Assembly: GCF_018780585.1 (NCBI RefSeq)
Contig: NZ_JADMJL010000010.1
Location: forward strand, 29,351 to 93,350
Length of the DNA: 64,000 nucleotides
Direction of reading: 5' to 3'
Origin: Methyloversatilis discipulorum
GTDB taxonomy: Bacteria > Pseudomonadota > Gammaproteobacteria > Burkholderiales > Rhodocyclaceae
Shown here one piece after another: positions 9,134-19,448 of the stretch (the first letter of the stretch is position 1; each line of letters begins with the position of its first letter). Position numbers and translations under genes: made by a program. A model generated the notes under the pieces. That model was not told the origin of the DNA and ran no database searches. It saw only the letters and a program-made list of their open reading frames with translations.

Positions 9134-9150
9134 AGCAAGAGCTGCACCAG
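9134..9150 (-). promoter_or_regulatory. Sigma-54 (RpoN) promoter of the PEP-CTERM gene
   Basis: The minus strand reads CTGGTGCAGCTCTTGCT. It has the invariant GG (9148-9147) and GC (9136-9135) separated by exactly 10 bases and a complete -12 TTGCT; the -24 box has TGG but TG in place of CA. Predicted start is near 9123, 34 bases before the ATG. The other PEP-CTERM gene in the window has the same arrangement. PEP-CTERM genes in Zoogloea-type bacteria are known to depend on RpoN and PrsK/PrsR. Confidence 0.68.
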
Positions 9151-9326
9151 TGCGGGTCCGACCGACGTCACTCTCTCGCAAAAGCAATGGCTTGCGTTCG
9201 CCACGCCCCATCAATGCCATTCCTCGGACAGGTCGGTGTAAAAGCAGCCGACAGGCAGATGCCGCGACATGAACATCCGGGCTGCCGGCCACAGCCCCTG
9301 GCTCCGCCCGGGCACGCACCGCCCTC

Positions 9327-9360
9327 CAGCCCCTGCCCCCTAGTCCCTGGCCCCTGCCCT
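9327..9360. repeat. Short C-rich degenerate tandem repeat (CCCCTAGTCCCTGGCCCCTG type)
   Basis: Three to four imperfect units of a 7-8 base C-rich word (CCCCTGC, CCCCTAG, TCCCTGG, CCCCTGC) lie at the 3' end of the MocR gene. The same kind of word, in reverse complement, occurs between rpoB and rpoC at 55870-55892. It may belong to a dispersed extragenic repeat family; no function can be read. Confidence 0.45.
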
Positions 9361-10751
9361 CACATCACATTCGCATGCGGATGCATCGGGTGTTCCAGCG
9401 TGTCGGCGATCAGGCGCAGCGCGATGTCACAGTCCTCGCGCGACATCGGGCCGCCGAGGCAGACGCGCACGGCGTCCGGTGGCGTCCCGTCGGTGCTGAA
9501 GGCGGCGCTGGCGACGACGGCCACGCCCTGGGCGCGCAGGTTGGAGGCGAACTCGACCATGGACCAGTCGGAGCTGAGCGGCAGCCAGAAGTGAAAGCTC
9601 TCCGGCTGCGCGCGCAGCGCGTGCCCGGCCAGCAGCCGCGCCGCTGACGCCTGGCGCGCCACCGATTCGGCGCGGATGGCCTGCAGCATGGCTTCGGCGG
9701 TGCCGTCGGTGATCCAGCGCGTGGCCAGCGCGGTGGTGATGGGCGAGCACATGACCGTGGTCGCGCGCAGTGCGCCGGCCAGCCGCTCGGCCTGGCGCGG
9801 CCCTGGCGCGTGCACGTAGGCGGCGCGCAGCCCGGCACCGAAGCACTTGGACAGGCCACCGATGTAATAGGTGAGCGCCGGCGCAAGTGCGGCCAGCGGC
9901 GACGGCACCTCGGGCGGCAGCATGGCGTAGGCGTCGTCCTCGATGATGGGGATGGCGTAGCGCAGCGCGACGTCGGCCAGCGCCTCGCGCCGCGCACGGG
10001 TGACCGTGCCGGTGGTTGGATTCAGCAAGGTCGGGTTGCAGTACAGCGCCCGCGGCTTCAGCGTCTTGCAGGCGTGCTCGAAGGCGTCGGCGCTGGGGCC
10101 GTCGTCGTCGAGCGGCAGCGCATGCAGCTGCACGCCGAGCTGGGCGGCGATAGCCTTGATGCCGGGATAGGTCAGCGACTCGACGCAGATCGTCTCGCCC
10201 GGCCGCGCCAGCAGCGACACCAGCGCGGTCAGCGCGCTGTGGATGCCCGGGCACACCAGCACGCGTTCGACCGCGCACAGCGGCAGTCGCTGGCGCAGCC
10301 AGTGCACGCCGGCGGCACGGTCTTCACGCGTGCCGCCGAAGTCCTGGTAGCGCAGCAGGTCGTTCCAGTCGGACTGCGCCATCAGCTGCGCCGCGCTGTC
10401 GCGCAGGTGGGCCAGCAGCGCCGGCTCCTGCGGTTCGGGCGGCAGGTTCATCGTCATTTCGGCCGCACTGCCACCGCGCAGCGCCATGCCCGGCGTCGAG
10501 CCGCGGACGAAGGTGCCCATGCCGGCACGCGAGTCGATCAGCCCGCGCTTGCGCGCCTCGGCGTAACCACGCGCCACCGTCGTGTAGTTCAGTTCGAGCG
10601 TGTCGGCCAGATCGCGCAGCGCAGGCAGACGGTCGCGCGGAGTCAGCCGCCCGCTGCGCACGTCCTCGGCGATGAGGTCGGCAATCAGCAGATAGGCCGG
10701 CTTGTTGCTCGAACGGATGCGCTTGAGCCAGTGCTGCGAGGTCTTGTCCAT
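9360..10751 (-). CDS. MocR-type regulator/aminotransferase at the tail of the Nit1C cluster
   Basis: A 463-residue fusion of a GntR winged helix (residues about 15-85: YLLIADLIAEDVRSGRLTPR, LPALRDLADTLELNYTTVAR, GYAEARKRGLI) with a fold-type I aminotransferase. The latter has NPTTGTVT, the PLP-binding aspartate of EDDAYAML and the lysine motif IGGLSKCFGAGLRAAY. It starts 10 bp after the stop of the LnmK-like gene and is therefore probably cotranscribed with it. It is not part of the standard Nit1C set. It could be a PLP-dependent regulator of the operon or of a neighbour; an enzymatic role cannot be excluded. It differs in sequence from the MocR gene at 3198-4610. Confidence 0.85.
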   Translation of the reverse strand: MDKTSQHWLKRIRSSNKPAYLLIADLIAEDVRSGRLTPRDRLPALRDLADTLELNYTTVARGYAEARKRGLIDSRAGMGTFVRGSTPGMALRGGSAAEMTMNLPPEPQEPALLAHLRDSAAQLMAQSDWNDLLRYQDFGGTREDRAAGVHWLRQRLPLCAVERVLVCPGIHSALTALVSLLARPGETICVESLTYPGIKAIAAQLGVQLHALPLDDDGPSADAFEHACKTLKPRALYCNPTLLNPTTGTVTRARREALADVALRYAIPIIEDDAYAMLPPEVPSPLAALAPALTYYIGGLSKCFGAGLRAAYVHAPGPRQAERLAGALRATTVMCSPITTALATRWITDGTAEAMLQAIRAESVARQASAARLLAGHALRAQPESFHFWLPLSSDWSMVEFASNLRAQGVAVVASAAFSTDGTPPDAVRVCLGGPMSREDCDIALRLIADTLEHPMHPHANVM

Positions 10752-10761
10752 CGGCGTCGGT

Positions 10762-11615
10762 TCAGGGCAGTCGTCGTTTGCGGGTGATCAGGTCGGCGAT
10801 GCGCTCGCCGTCGGCACAGCGGCGCACGCGCCACCAGTGCGCGAACTCGGACGTGTCGTCGCGCGCGGCGAGCAGTTCGACACGCACCGTCTCGCCGGGG
10901 TCGATGTTGCCGTAGAAATACAGTTCCCGCTCGGCGGTCAGCGCCGGGCACAGCCCGAAGCAGGCCAGTTCGGCGCGGTCCGCCAGCGCCTGAAAGCTGG
11001 CGAAGTAAAGCAGGCCGGCACCGTTGAAATCGTTGTGCGGGCACGGCGTGATGTCGACGGCGCGCAGCACGCTTCCACGTGCAGCCGGCTGCAGCCCCAT
11101 GCGGGCGACGCCGTCGCCGGTGCGGAACAGCCGGGCGCGCGCCTGCAGCGACAGCGCTGCATCGGTCAGCGTGCGGTCACCGCACTCCGCGCCTTCGACC
11201 GGCGCGCGCACGATGCTGCGGTTGCTGCCCGCGTCGCGCCGCACGAAGGCGGACAGCAGTTCGATGCGCGCCGCGCGCGTGTTGCCGGTGCGCAAGGTCT
11301 GCGCGCTGAAGTGCTGGGCGCGGCCGGGCGACACGGCACGTACCGTCAGCGAGAACGGCGCGTTCTCTGCCACGGCGTCGAGCCGCGCCTCGCGCAGATG
11401 CACCGCAGTCAGCGCCGCATAGCTCTTGCGACCGGCAGCGTCGACGAACTCCGGCAGCTGCATGCCCTGCGCGCGCGCGATCGCCATCCAGTGCAGATGG
11501 CCGCATTCCTTGAGCAGCCAGTTTTCCGCCAGACCATACAGTCCAAGCTGGGGCATGCCGGCGCAGTAGTGCTGCTGCAGCGCCGACGAAGACTGCAGGC
11601 GTTCGGCGCTGTCCA

Positions 11616-11622
<7 letters not shown>
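10762..11622 (-). CDS. LnmK-like / Pnap_2097-family biosynthesis-cluster protein
   Basis: A 286-residue protein that resembles the LnmK/Pnap_2097 group of double hot-dog proteins. The conserved N-terminal stretch is [20 protein letters not shown] followed by HLHWMAIA. The second half has [20 protein letters not shown] and a strand-rich end ([18 protein letters not shown]). LnmK itself is a bifunctional acyltransferase/decarboxylase of leinamycin polyketide synthesis; the role of the stand-alone family is not known to me. GGAGG sits 7 bases before the ATG at 11622, which overlaps the end of nitH by 7 bases, so translation is probably coupled. Its place in a nitrilase/radical SAM cluster suggests acyl transfer to a small product (inference). 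Confidence 0.65.
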
Positions 11623-12893
<1,271 letters not shown>

Positions 12894-12912
12894 GGCGTTC
12901 TCCTTGCGGCGG

Positions 12913-13200
12913 TCATTCGTCGAAACTGACCAGTTCGATGTGGGTGTGCGGGTCGTCGCCCCAGCGGGCGGCGAGCTGTTCGAGGTCAGCCAGCTGGTCC
13001 ATCGCGGCCGAACAGGCGAAGCCGTACTTCGCGCGTACCCGCTCGGAGGCGATATGCAGCGCCTCGCGCGCCGAAGCCATGAAGTCGGGCAGCGGATAGC
13101 GGGCGCCCGGCGCGAAGTAGTCCTTGATTACCAGCGATGGCGAGTAGCAGCGGGTTTCGGTCGCGTCCGGCCAGCGGACGGTGAAGTGCATGGCGGGCAT
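12913..13200 (-). CDS. nitG: MSMEG_0570-family small protein (NitG)
   Basis: A 95-residue protein of unknown function found mainly in Nit1C clusters and annotated as a nitrogen-starvation response family. Visible family landmarks are the N-terminal strand [20 protein letters not shown], then DYFAPG and [21 protein letters not shown] 6 bases before the ATG at 13200 supports this start over the internal ATG at 13191. It lies 9 bp after the glycosyltransferase gene and 19 bp before nitH. Two cysteines (in TRCYSP and FACSAA) could bind a metal or cofactor, but this is a guess. Confidence 0.85.
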   Translation of the reverse strand: MPAMHFTVRWPDATETRCYSPSLVIKDYFAPGARYPLPDFMASAREALHIASERVRAKYGFACSAAMDQLADLEQLAARWGDDPHTHIELVSFDE

Positions 13201-13209
13201 GTGAAGTCC

Positions 13210-14391
13210 TCAGACGGTTTCGGTTTGGCGCGCCGGTGCGATGCACAGCGCGCGGTACAGGTCGACGTGGCGCGCGGCGCTGGCCGCCCAGCTGTAGCGA
13301 CGGCACACAGCGGGCGGCGTACGCAGCAGTGCGGCGCGTGCGGGATCGAGTGCGTGCCGCATCGCCTGCGCGATCGAAGCGGTGTCGAGCGGGTCGGCCC
13401 AGCTCGCGGTGTCGTCGTCCAGGTATTCGGTGAACGGTGCGATACGCGAGGCGACCACCGGCGTGCCGCTGGCCAGCGCCTCCAGCACGACCAGACCGAA
13501 GCCCTCGCGCGTGGAGGCCATCACCAGCACGTCGGCGAGACGGAACAGCGACGGCATGTCGGCGTCGTCGAGCGCGCCGGTGATGACGACGTCGCCCCCC
13601 TCCCCGGCGCTCAGGCCGCTGGCGTACACATCGTCGCGGAAGGCCTGCGCGTAGTCGGCGTGATCGAGCAGGCTGGCGCCGCCTGCGATCAGCAGCTGTG
13701 CCTGCGGCAACGACGGCTTGAGCAGGGCGAAGGCCTGCAGCACGCGGCGCGTGTTCTTGCGCGCCTCGATGCCGCCGACAGCGAGGAGAATCGGGCCGCC
13801 GCGCAGGCCGAGGCGCTGCGCCAGTGCGCCGTCACGCGCATCCGGCGTGCTCGTGTAGCGCACCAGATCGACGCCGTTGTTCACGCAGTGCGCCTGCACG
13901 CCCAGATCGTCCTGCAAGGCTTGCTGCCACAGCCGGCTCACGCACAGCACCGCGCGCGCAGCCAGCACGCCACGCGTCTGCCAGGCGGCGAGCTGCGGGT
14001 CGGCGAACGGGTCGAGGTGATGCACGGTGCGCACGAAGCCGGCGATCCGTCCACGCTGCTGCAGCGTGGCGAGCGCATTCGCACCGAGGCCGTCCTGCGC
14101 GTGCAGCACGTCGAACGTCGCGGGTTCGAGACGCGGCGAGAGGTGGTCGACGAAGGCGGCGATGCGTGAGCGAGCCATGCCGACGACGTCGCGCGCGGCG
14201 GCAGCGACCGGCACCGGCTCGAAGCGGCAGTCGATGGCGCGGAACAGGCGCTGGCCACCGGCGGCCGGCGCGAACACCGTCACGTCGTGGCCCTGTGCAT
14301 GCAGCGCCTGCGCCAGCTCGATCGTATGCACGACGCCGCCGCGCGGATTGACCGAGTGCGTCAGCAGGCCGATGCGCAGCGGCTCAGACAT
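13210..14391 (-). CDS. MSMEG_0565-family glycosyltransferase (GT4 fold)
   Basis: A 393-residue GT-B retaining glycosyltransferase. The N-terminal domain begins IGLLTHSVNPRGGVVHTIEL, with the glycine-rich donor loop. The C-terminal domain has the E-x7-E motif in ASTREGFGLVVLEALASGTP. It presumably transfers a sugar from a nucleotide-sugar to a product of the cluster or a cell component. This gene is found in mycobacterial and cyanobacterial versions of the cluster but is absent from the shorter Pseudomonas version. It overlaps the end of nitF by 8 bases and is followed after 9 bp by nitG, so it is firmly inside the operon. Confidence 0.88.
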   Translation of the reverse strand: MSEPLRIGLLTHSVNPRGGVVHTIELAQALHAQGHDVTVFAPAAGGQRLFRAIDCRFEPVPVAAAARDVVGMARSRIAAFVDHLSPRLEPATFDVLHAQDGLGANALATLQQRGRIAGFVRTVHHLDPFADPQLAAWQTRGVLAARAVLCVSRLWQQALQDDLGVQAHCVNNGVDLVRYTSTPDARDGALAQRLGLRGGPILLAVGGIEARKNTRRVLQAFALLKPSLPQAQLLIAGGASLLDHADYAQAFRDDVYASGLSAGEGGDVVITGALDDADMPSLFRLADVLVMASTREGFGLVVLEALASGTPVVASRIAPFTEYLDDDTASWADPLDTASIAQAMRHALDPARAALLRTPPAVCRRYSWAASAARHVDLYRALCIAPARQTETV

Positions 14392-15394
14392 CGATGGTCT
14401 CCCGCGGAGCGCGGATGAAGGGCTGGTCCTTCACATTCCACAGCAGCGCCCGCTCACCGCGCTGGGTCAGCCATACCTCCGGCGCGGCGGTGACGCGGCC
14501 GATGCGCGCAGCCGCGATACCGCGCGCGGCGAAGCGTTCGAGCACGCGCAGCCGCTGCTGCGGGCGCACCGACAGCACATAGCCGAAGCTGGGGAAGGAC
14601 AGCAGCCAGCGCAGCAGCGGCACGCCATCGGGGCGCGGCACGGTGTCGAGGTCGATCTGCGCGCCCACACCCGAGCATTCGAGCAGCATCAGCGCGCTGC
14701 CGATGGCGCCCGCCATGCTCACGTCCTTGCCGGCGTCGCACAGGCCGTCTTCGGCCAGGCGCGGCAGGATTTCGATGTCGCCGCGCAGCCGCTCTGCCGG
14801 CGCACGGGTGGACGCATTCCAGTACGGATACGGTTCCTCGAAGGCGCCGCGCAGGTCGACCGCGAGGATGAGATCGTCGTCCGGCTGCGCGTCGAAGCTG
14901 GTGATGAGCTTGCGCGCGCGGCCCAGCACCGCCACCGCCAGCTGGCCGCGCGCGGCGCGGTGGTTGCTGTGGCCGCCGACGATGGGCACGCCGTAGCGCG
15001 CCGATGCGGCGGCGAGACCGTCGAGCACCGGCTCGGAACTGTCGGCACCGTCGCTCCACAGCGCATCGACCACCGCGATCGGCCGGCCACCCATCGCGCA
15101 GATGTCGCTCACATTGACCATCAGGCCGCAGTAACCGGCGAACCACGGCATGCGGGCGACGAATTCCTCGACCAGACCTTCGATCGCGAACAGCAGCCAG
15201 CCTTCGCCCGACGGATCGGGAATGGCGGCGCAGTCGTCGCCGATGGCCACGGCCTGCGCCATGTCGGCGACGCCGCCGGGCAGCGCGCGACCGAGCGCGG
15301 CCATCACGTCGGAAATGTCGCGCTTGTGTGCGAAGCCCGGGCTGCCACGCAGCGCATCGGTCAGTTCGGTGAGCGACATCGCGGGCTGCGTCAT
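14384..15394 (-). CDS. nitF: Sll0787-family AIR synthase-like protein (NitF)
   Basis: A 336-residue protein of the PurM/ThiL/HypE-like ATP-binding superfamily. Motifs that fit are AIGDDCAAIPD and FAIEGLVEEFV (nucleotide and magnesium region), MVNVSDICAMGGRPIAVVDA and GVPIVGGHSNHRAARGQLAV. The C-terminal domain has DVSMAGAIGSALMLLECSG. Superfamily members activate a carbonyl or carboxylate oxygen with ATP; the substrate here is unknown. The ATG at 15394 overlaps the nitE stop as ATGA, so translation is coupled. The frame extends upstream, but that part is a shadow of nitE. Confidence 0.86.
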   Translation of the reverse strand: MTQPAMSLTELTDALRGSPGFAHKRDISDVMAALGRALPGGVADMAQAVAIGDDCAAIPDPSGEGWLLFAIEGLVEEFVARMPWFAGYCGLMVNVSDICAMGGRPIAVVDALWSDGADSSEPVLDGLAAASARYGVPIVGGHSNHRAARGQLAVAVLGRARKLITSFDAQPDDDLILAVDLRGAFEEPYPYWNASTRAPAERLRGDIEILPRLAEDGLCDAGKDVSMAGAIGSALMLLECSGVGAQIDLDTVPRPDGVPLLRWLLSFPSFGYVLSVRPQQRLRVLERFAARGIAAARIGRVTAAPEVWLTQRGERALLWNVKDQPFIRAPRETIDV

Positions 15395-15966
15395 GCCGAC
15401 GCTCCGGCGCTGCGCGCGACGAAGCCGGTGTAGACGTCGTAGCACGGCGGGTAATGATCGAGCTGCGCCTGCATCAGCCAGTGCGGCCGGCCGTGCAGCG
15501 TTTCCGCCTGCAGCGGCGTCCAGTGCAGGCGGCGGAACAGCGGCAGGTTCTGCGCCTGCACGTGCGCGAGGAAGGCATGGCAGCCGCGCGCGTGCGCGCT
15601 GGTGACCGCGAGGCGGATCAAGGTCGCCCCCAGTCGGCCCTGGCTGCGGAAGGCCGGATGCACGGCCAGACGCGAACCCCACCACAGGCCGGGGTCGCTG
15701 TTGCGGTCTTCATGGATGCGCACCGTACCCACCACCTGGTCCGGCATGCCACCGACGCAGGCCAGCGCGACGATGATCTGCGCTTGGTCGTCGATGGCGT
15801 CGCGGTCGTCGCCCGGGAACACGCCCTGCTCGACGCAGAACACGGCGCGGCGCAGCCGCATCGCCTGGTCGTGTTCCCAGTCGCCATGCGCCCACTTGAT
15901 GCGGAACTCGCAGGGCGCGAAGCGTGGCGGCAGTTCGCACAGGTCCTTCGCGTCAGCCGACAGCAT
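15391..15966 (-). CDS. nitE: MSMEG_0567/Sll0786-family GNAT N-acetyltransferase (NitE)
   Basis: A 191-residue protein of the GNAT fold. Motif A, which binds the acetyl-CoA pyrophosphate, is LAVHPAFRSQGRLGATLIRL. The preceding strand QVVGTVRIHEDRNSDPGLWW and the following AHVQAQNLPLFRRLHW complete the fold. The N-terminal AVFCVEQGVF is typical of this family. It probably acylates an amine on a cluster intermediate (inference). The start overlaps the end of nitD by 14 bases and the stop overlaps nitF by 4, marking tight translational coupling. Confidence 0.86.
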   Translation of the reverse strand: MLSADAKDLCELPPRFAPCEFRIKWAHGDWEHDQAMRLRRAVFCVEQGVFPGDDRDAIDDQAQIIVALACVGGMPDQVVGTVRIHEDRNSDPGLWWGSRLAVHPAFRSQGRLGATLIRLAVTSAHARGCHAFLAHVQAQNLPLFRRLHWTPLQAETLHGRPHWLMQAQLDHYPPCYDVYTGFVARSAGASA

Positions 15967-17009
15967 GGGCAGCCTCCGTACGTTCGAACGAGGACAGCGA
16001 CGAACAGGCGCCGCACTTGCCGCAACCGGCCTTGATATCGGTCGAACGCAACCCGGCGACGGACACCATCTCGCCGAGCGGCGCCAGTATCGAGCGCATG
16101 AATTCGGGCGACGGCGCCGGATGGTCTTCCAGCGGCGTGCCGCTGATCGGTACGAAGGGCACGACGAAGGGATAGACGCCGAGCGCGATGAGTTGCGTGC
16201 TCATGTCGAGAATGGCCTCCTTCGTGTCGCCCAGCCCGGCGAGGATGTAGCTGCTCACCTGGCCGCGGCCGAACACCTCGACCGCCGCGGCGAACGCCTC
16301 CATGTAGCGCGCCATCGGCACCGTGGCCTTGCCCGGCATGATCTGTTCGCGCAGCGCCGGCGTCACCACTTCGAGGTGCATGCCCAGCGTGTCGATGCCG
16401 GCCGCCTTCATGCGCGCAAACCAGCGGTCGTCGTCCGGCGGTTCGCACTGCCCTTGTATCGGCAGATCGACCGCGGCGCGCACCGCGAACGCCGAATCGC
16501 ACAGCACCTGCGCGCCGCGGTCTGGCGTGGCCGGCGTGCCGGTGGTCATGACCATGTGCTTGACGCCGTCGAGCAACACGGCGGCGCGCGCCACTTCGGC
16601 CAGCTGCTCGGGCGTCTTGTGCGCGATGGTGCGGCCGGCCGCAAGCGACTGGCCGATCGAACAGAACTTGCAGGCCTTGCGTCGGCTTTCGTAGCGGATG
16701 CAGGTCTGCAGCACCGTGGTCGCCAGCACGTCGGCGCCGTGCAGCGTCGCGATATGCGAATACGGAATGCCGTCCAGGGTCTGCAAGGCATAGAAGCGCG
16801 GCTGCTTCGGAAAGCTCGCCAGCGCGATCGGAATGTGGCCGCGGCGGATCTGCACGCGGCCGTCGGCGTCCGGTGCGTCGGCCGTGAAGGGCGACGCAAA
16901 GGCGCTGCCGGTATGCACCGGCACCATGATGGTGACGCCATCCACCGTCACCGCCTTGTGGTCGGACGGCCCCGCGCCACCGCGGCGGCTGGGTGCGCCG
17001 GCCTTCGGA

Positions 17010-18047
<1,038 letters not shown>

Positions 18048-18060
18048 GGCCTGGGCCCCG

Positions 18061-18204
18061 ATCCATTGATCGCTTCACGACGGACTGCTTGCGACGCGCC
18101 GCGAACGGCCTCGCCCTCCCACGGCCAGGTGCCCGAGGCGCGAGGCGACGCATTCGCGGTCGCCGCCACGCGCGGCGAGTCTGAAGCGGAGCCCCACGGC
18201 CAGG
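18061..18204. repeat. Non-coding gap between nitB and nitC with short repeats
   Basis: The 259 bases from 18048 to 18306 break an otherwise tight operon and contain no convincing gene. Bases 18061-18073 are an exact 13-base inverted copy of a word upstream of nitB (18914-18926, GCGATCAATGGAT). A 12-base direct repeat CCCACGGCCAGG occurs at 18118-18129 and 18193-18204. The region could hold a secondary control site or an mRNA element for nitC expression. Confidence 0.45.
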
Positions 18205-18306
18205 CGCCGCCCGCCCTTGCCTCGGCGGTCCGCTCGTCCCGACGCGGCCCGATCGGCAATATGGCGCAGGGATGCCGCGCTCCGAAGAAAGTGCGGGCGC
18301 CCATGA

Positions 18307-18789
18307 TCACAGCGTCCAGGTATCGAGGATGAAGGCGTTGTCCTTGCGATGCAGCAGGATGATGTCCAGCACATCCAGCGGATTGATCGGACGGATGCCT
18401 TCGATCAGCGCGCCTTCGCCGTGGCCGTACAGCGCCTGCAGCGCGAAGCGGCATGCATAGACCTTGCCGCCTTCCTCGATGAACTTCGAAATCTGCTTGT
18501 TGAAGTTCTGGTGGCCGGGGAAGGCTTCGTCGCCCAGCGTCGGGAAGCCGCGCTTCACACCCAGCGTGACGCCCGGGCCGTACAGCAGCACCGAGGTATC
18601 GAAACCCTTGCGCTGCAGTCGCGTGGCCTGCAGCAGATTGACGAAACCGATGGACCCCTCGAAGGCGACGGTGTGGAAGGTGACCAGCGCCTTCTCGCCG
18701 GGCTCGGCCTTCACGTCCTCGAACACCTTCTCTTCGTAGTCGACGAGGAATTCGCCCTTCTCGTTGGCGGGGCGGGTGACTTTGGGCAT
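18307..18789 (-). CDS. nitB: MSMEG_0572/Sll0783-family nitrogen-starvation response protein (NitB)
   Basis: A 160-residue protein that heads the Nit1C cluster. Landmarks are [36 protein letters not shown] and the end [19 protein letters not shown]. The alternating strand/helix pattern recalls the DsrE-like fold, but no catalytic residue can be assigned. GGAG in the leader and MPKVTRP as N terminus support the ATG at 18789; the frame upstream is non-coding. It is the first gene after a sigma-54 promoter. The function is not known; in Pseudomonas the equivalent nitB lies directly after the activator gene nitA, which is not found here. Confidence 0.86.
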   Translation of the reverse strand: MPKVTRPANEKGEFLVDYEEKVFEDVKAEPGEKALVTFHTVAFEGSIGFVNLLQATRLQRKGFDTSVLLYGPGVTLGVKRGFPTLGDEAFPGHQNFNKQISKFIEEGGKVYACRFALQALYGHGEGALIEGIRPINPLDVLDIILLHRKDNAFILDTWTL

Positions 18790-18809
18790 GGCAATCTCCG
18801 GTGGTGATA

Positions 18810-19042
18810 TGCGATCAGGAAAGTGGCGTCCGGAACATTGACTGTCCTTCAGACGCTCGCCCTTCCATTCGCATGCGCCGTGCCACCGGCGCCCGGATGA
18901 GTGCAATCAATATGCGATCAATGGATGCACACGCCGCCTTGCGGCCGCACGCACCCCGCGCGGAGACTGAAAAACCCTTTTCAAAGCATGGATTTAGCGG
19001 CCCGATCGCGCACCGGAATGAAGCATGCGGATGCGATCAATG
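18810..19042. promoter_or_regulatory. Nit1C control region with repeated TGCGATCA-type words
   Basis: The 369 bases between nitB and the HMA gene (18790-19158) contain no gene. Direct copies of TGC(G/A)ATCA occur at 18810-18817, 18902-18909, 18913-18920 and 19032-19039. The longest shared word is ATGCGATCAATG (18912-18923 and 19031-19042). A related CGATCATTGG follows at 19047-19056. Two copies 11 bases apart (18902 and 18913) lie on the same face of the helix. They surround and lie upstream of the sigma-54 promoter, the position expected for enhancer sites of an activator. Confidence 0.55.
18871..18885 (-). promoter_or_regulatory. Sigma-54 (-24/-12) promoter of the Nit1C cluster
   Basis: The minus strand reads TGGCACGGCGCATGC. 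The -24 box TGGCACG is perfect and followed by the preferred purine. GG and GC are separated by exactly 10 bases; the -12 box ATGC differs from TTGC by one base. Predicted start is near 18860, leaving a leader of about 71 bases before nitB. Sigma-54 control agrees with the nitrogen role of the cluster and with the sigma-54-dependent activator NitA of Pseudomonas. Confidence 0.72.
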
Positions 19043-19158
19043 CACCCGATCATTGGCGATCGCGCCGAGGCGGCTGCGGCGATGCGTCTTACGCCACAGG
19101 CATGTGACGGGCCCGCGAACGTGCCGGCCGGCGCGGCTTGACGCGGGTGTGGCGTGCG

Positions 19159-19362
19159 TTACTTGAGCGCGTAGCCCTCGTCTTCCAGCACCTGCCGGAT
19201 ATCGGCTTCGCTGACCAGAGGGCTGTGCTCGACGCTGACGGTGCCGGTCGCCAGCGCGACCTCGACCGTGTTGATGCCGGGCAGTTCGTGGATCACGTTG
19301 GTGATTTCATGGACGCAGTCCTCGCTTTCGAGGCCGTCGACGGTGATCACGGTGGTGTGCAT
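19159..19362 (-). CDS. Heavy-metal-associated (HMA)-like small protein with one cysteine
   Basis: A 67-residue protein with the beta-alpha-beta-beta-alpha-beta pattern of CopZ/HMA domains (TTVITVDGLESEDCVHEITN, NTVEVALATGTVSVEHSP, DIRQVLEDEGYALK). The metal motif GMTCxxC is changed to GLESEDC, so the first cysteine is replaced by serine. Copper chaperone activity of the usual kind is therefore doubtful. I chose the ATG at 19362, with GGAG upstream; the ATG at 19383 lacks a clear ribosome-binding site. It is codirectional with the Nit cluster but 369 bp upstream of it. Confidence 0.7.
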   Translation of the reverse strand: MHTTVITVDGLESEDCVHEITNVIHELPGINTVEVALATGTVSVEHSPLVSEADIRQVLEDEGYALK

Positions 19363-19448
19363 GGATAGAGGTCTCCGCAACATGCGGCGGCCGGAGACCG
19401 GCGCGCCGTCGGGTAAGGTAATGGTATGAGCTCATTCCGTCACCTGCC

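Noticed and set aside
19041..19056. Possible NtrC site (TGCACC... region) upstream of the Nit1C promoter
   Set aside because: Only one half-site resembles the NtrC consensus; the second half is poor, so it was not listed as a feature.
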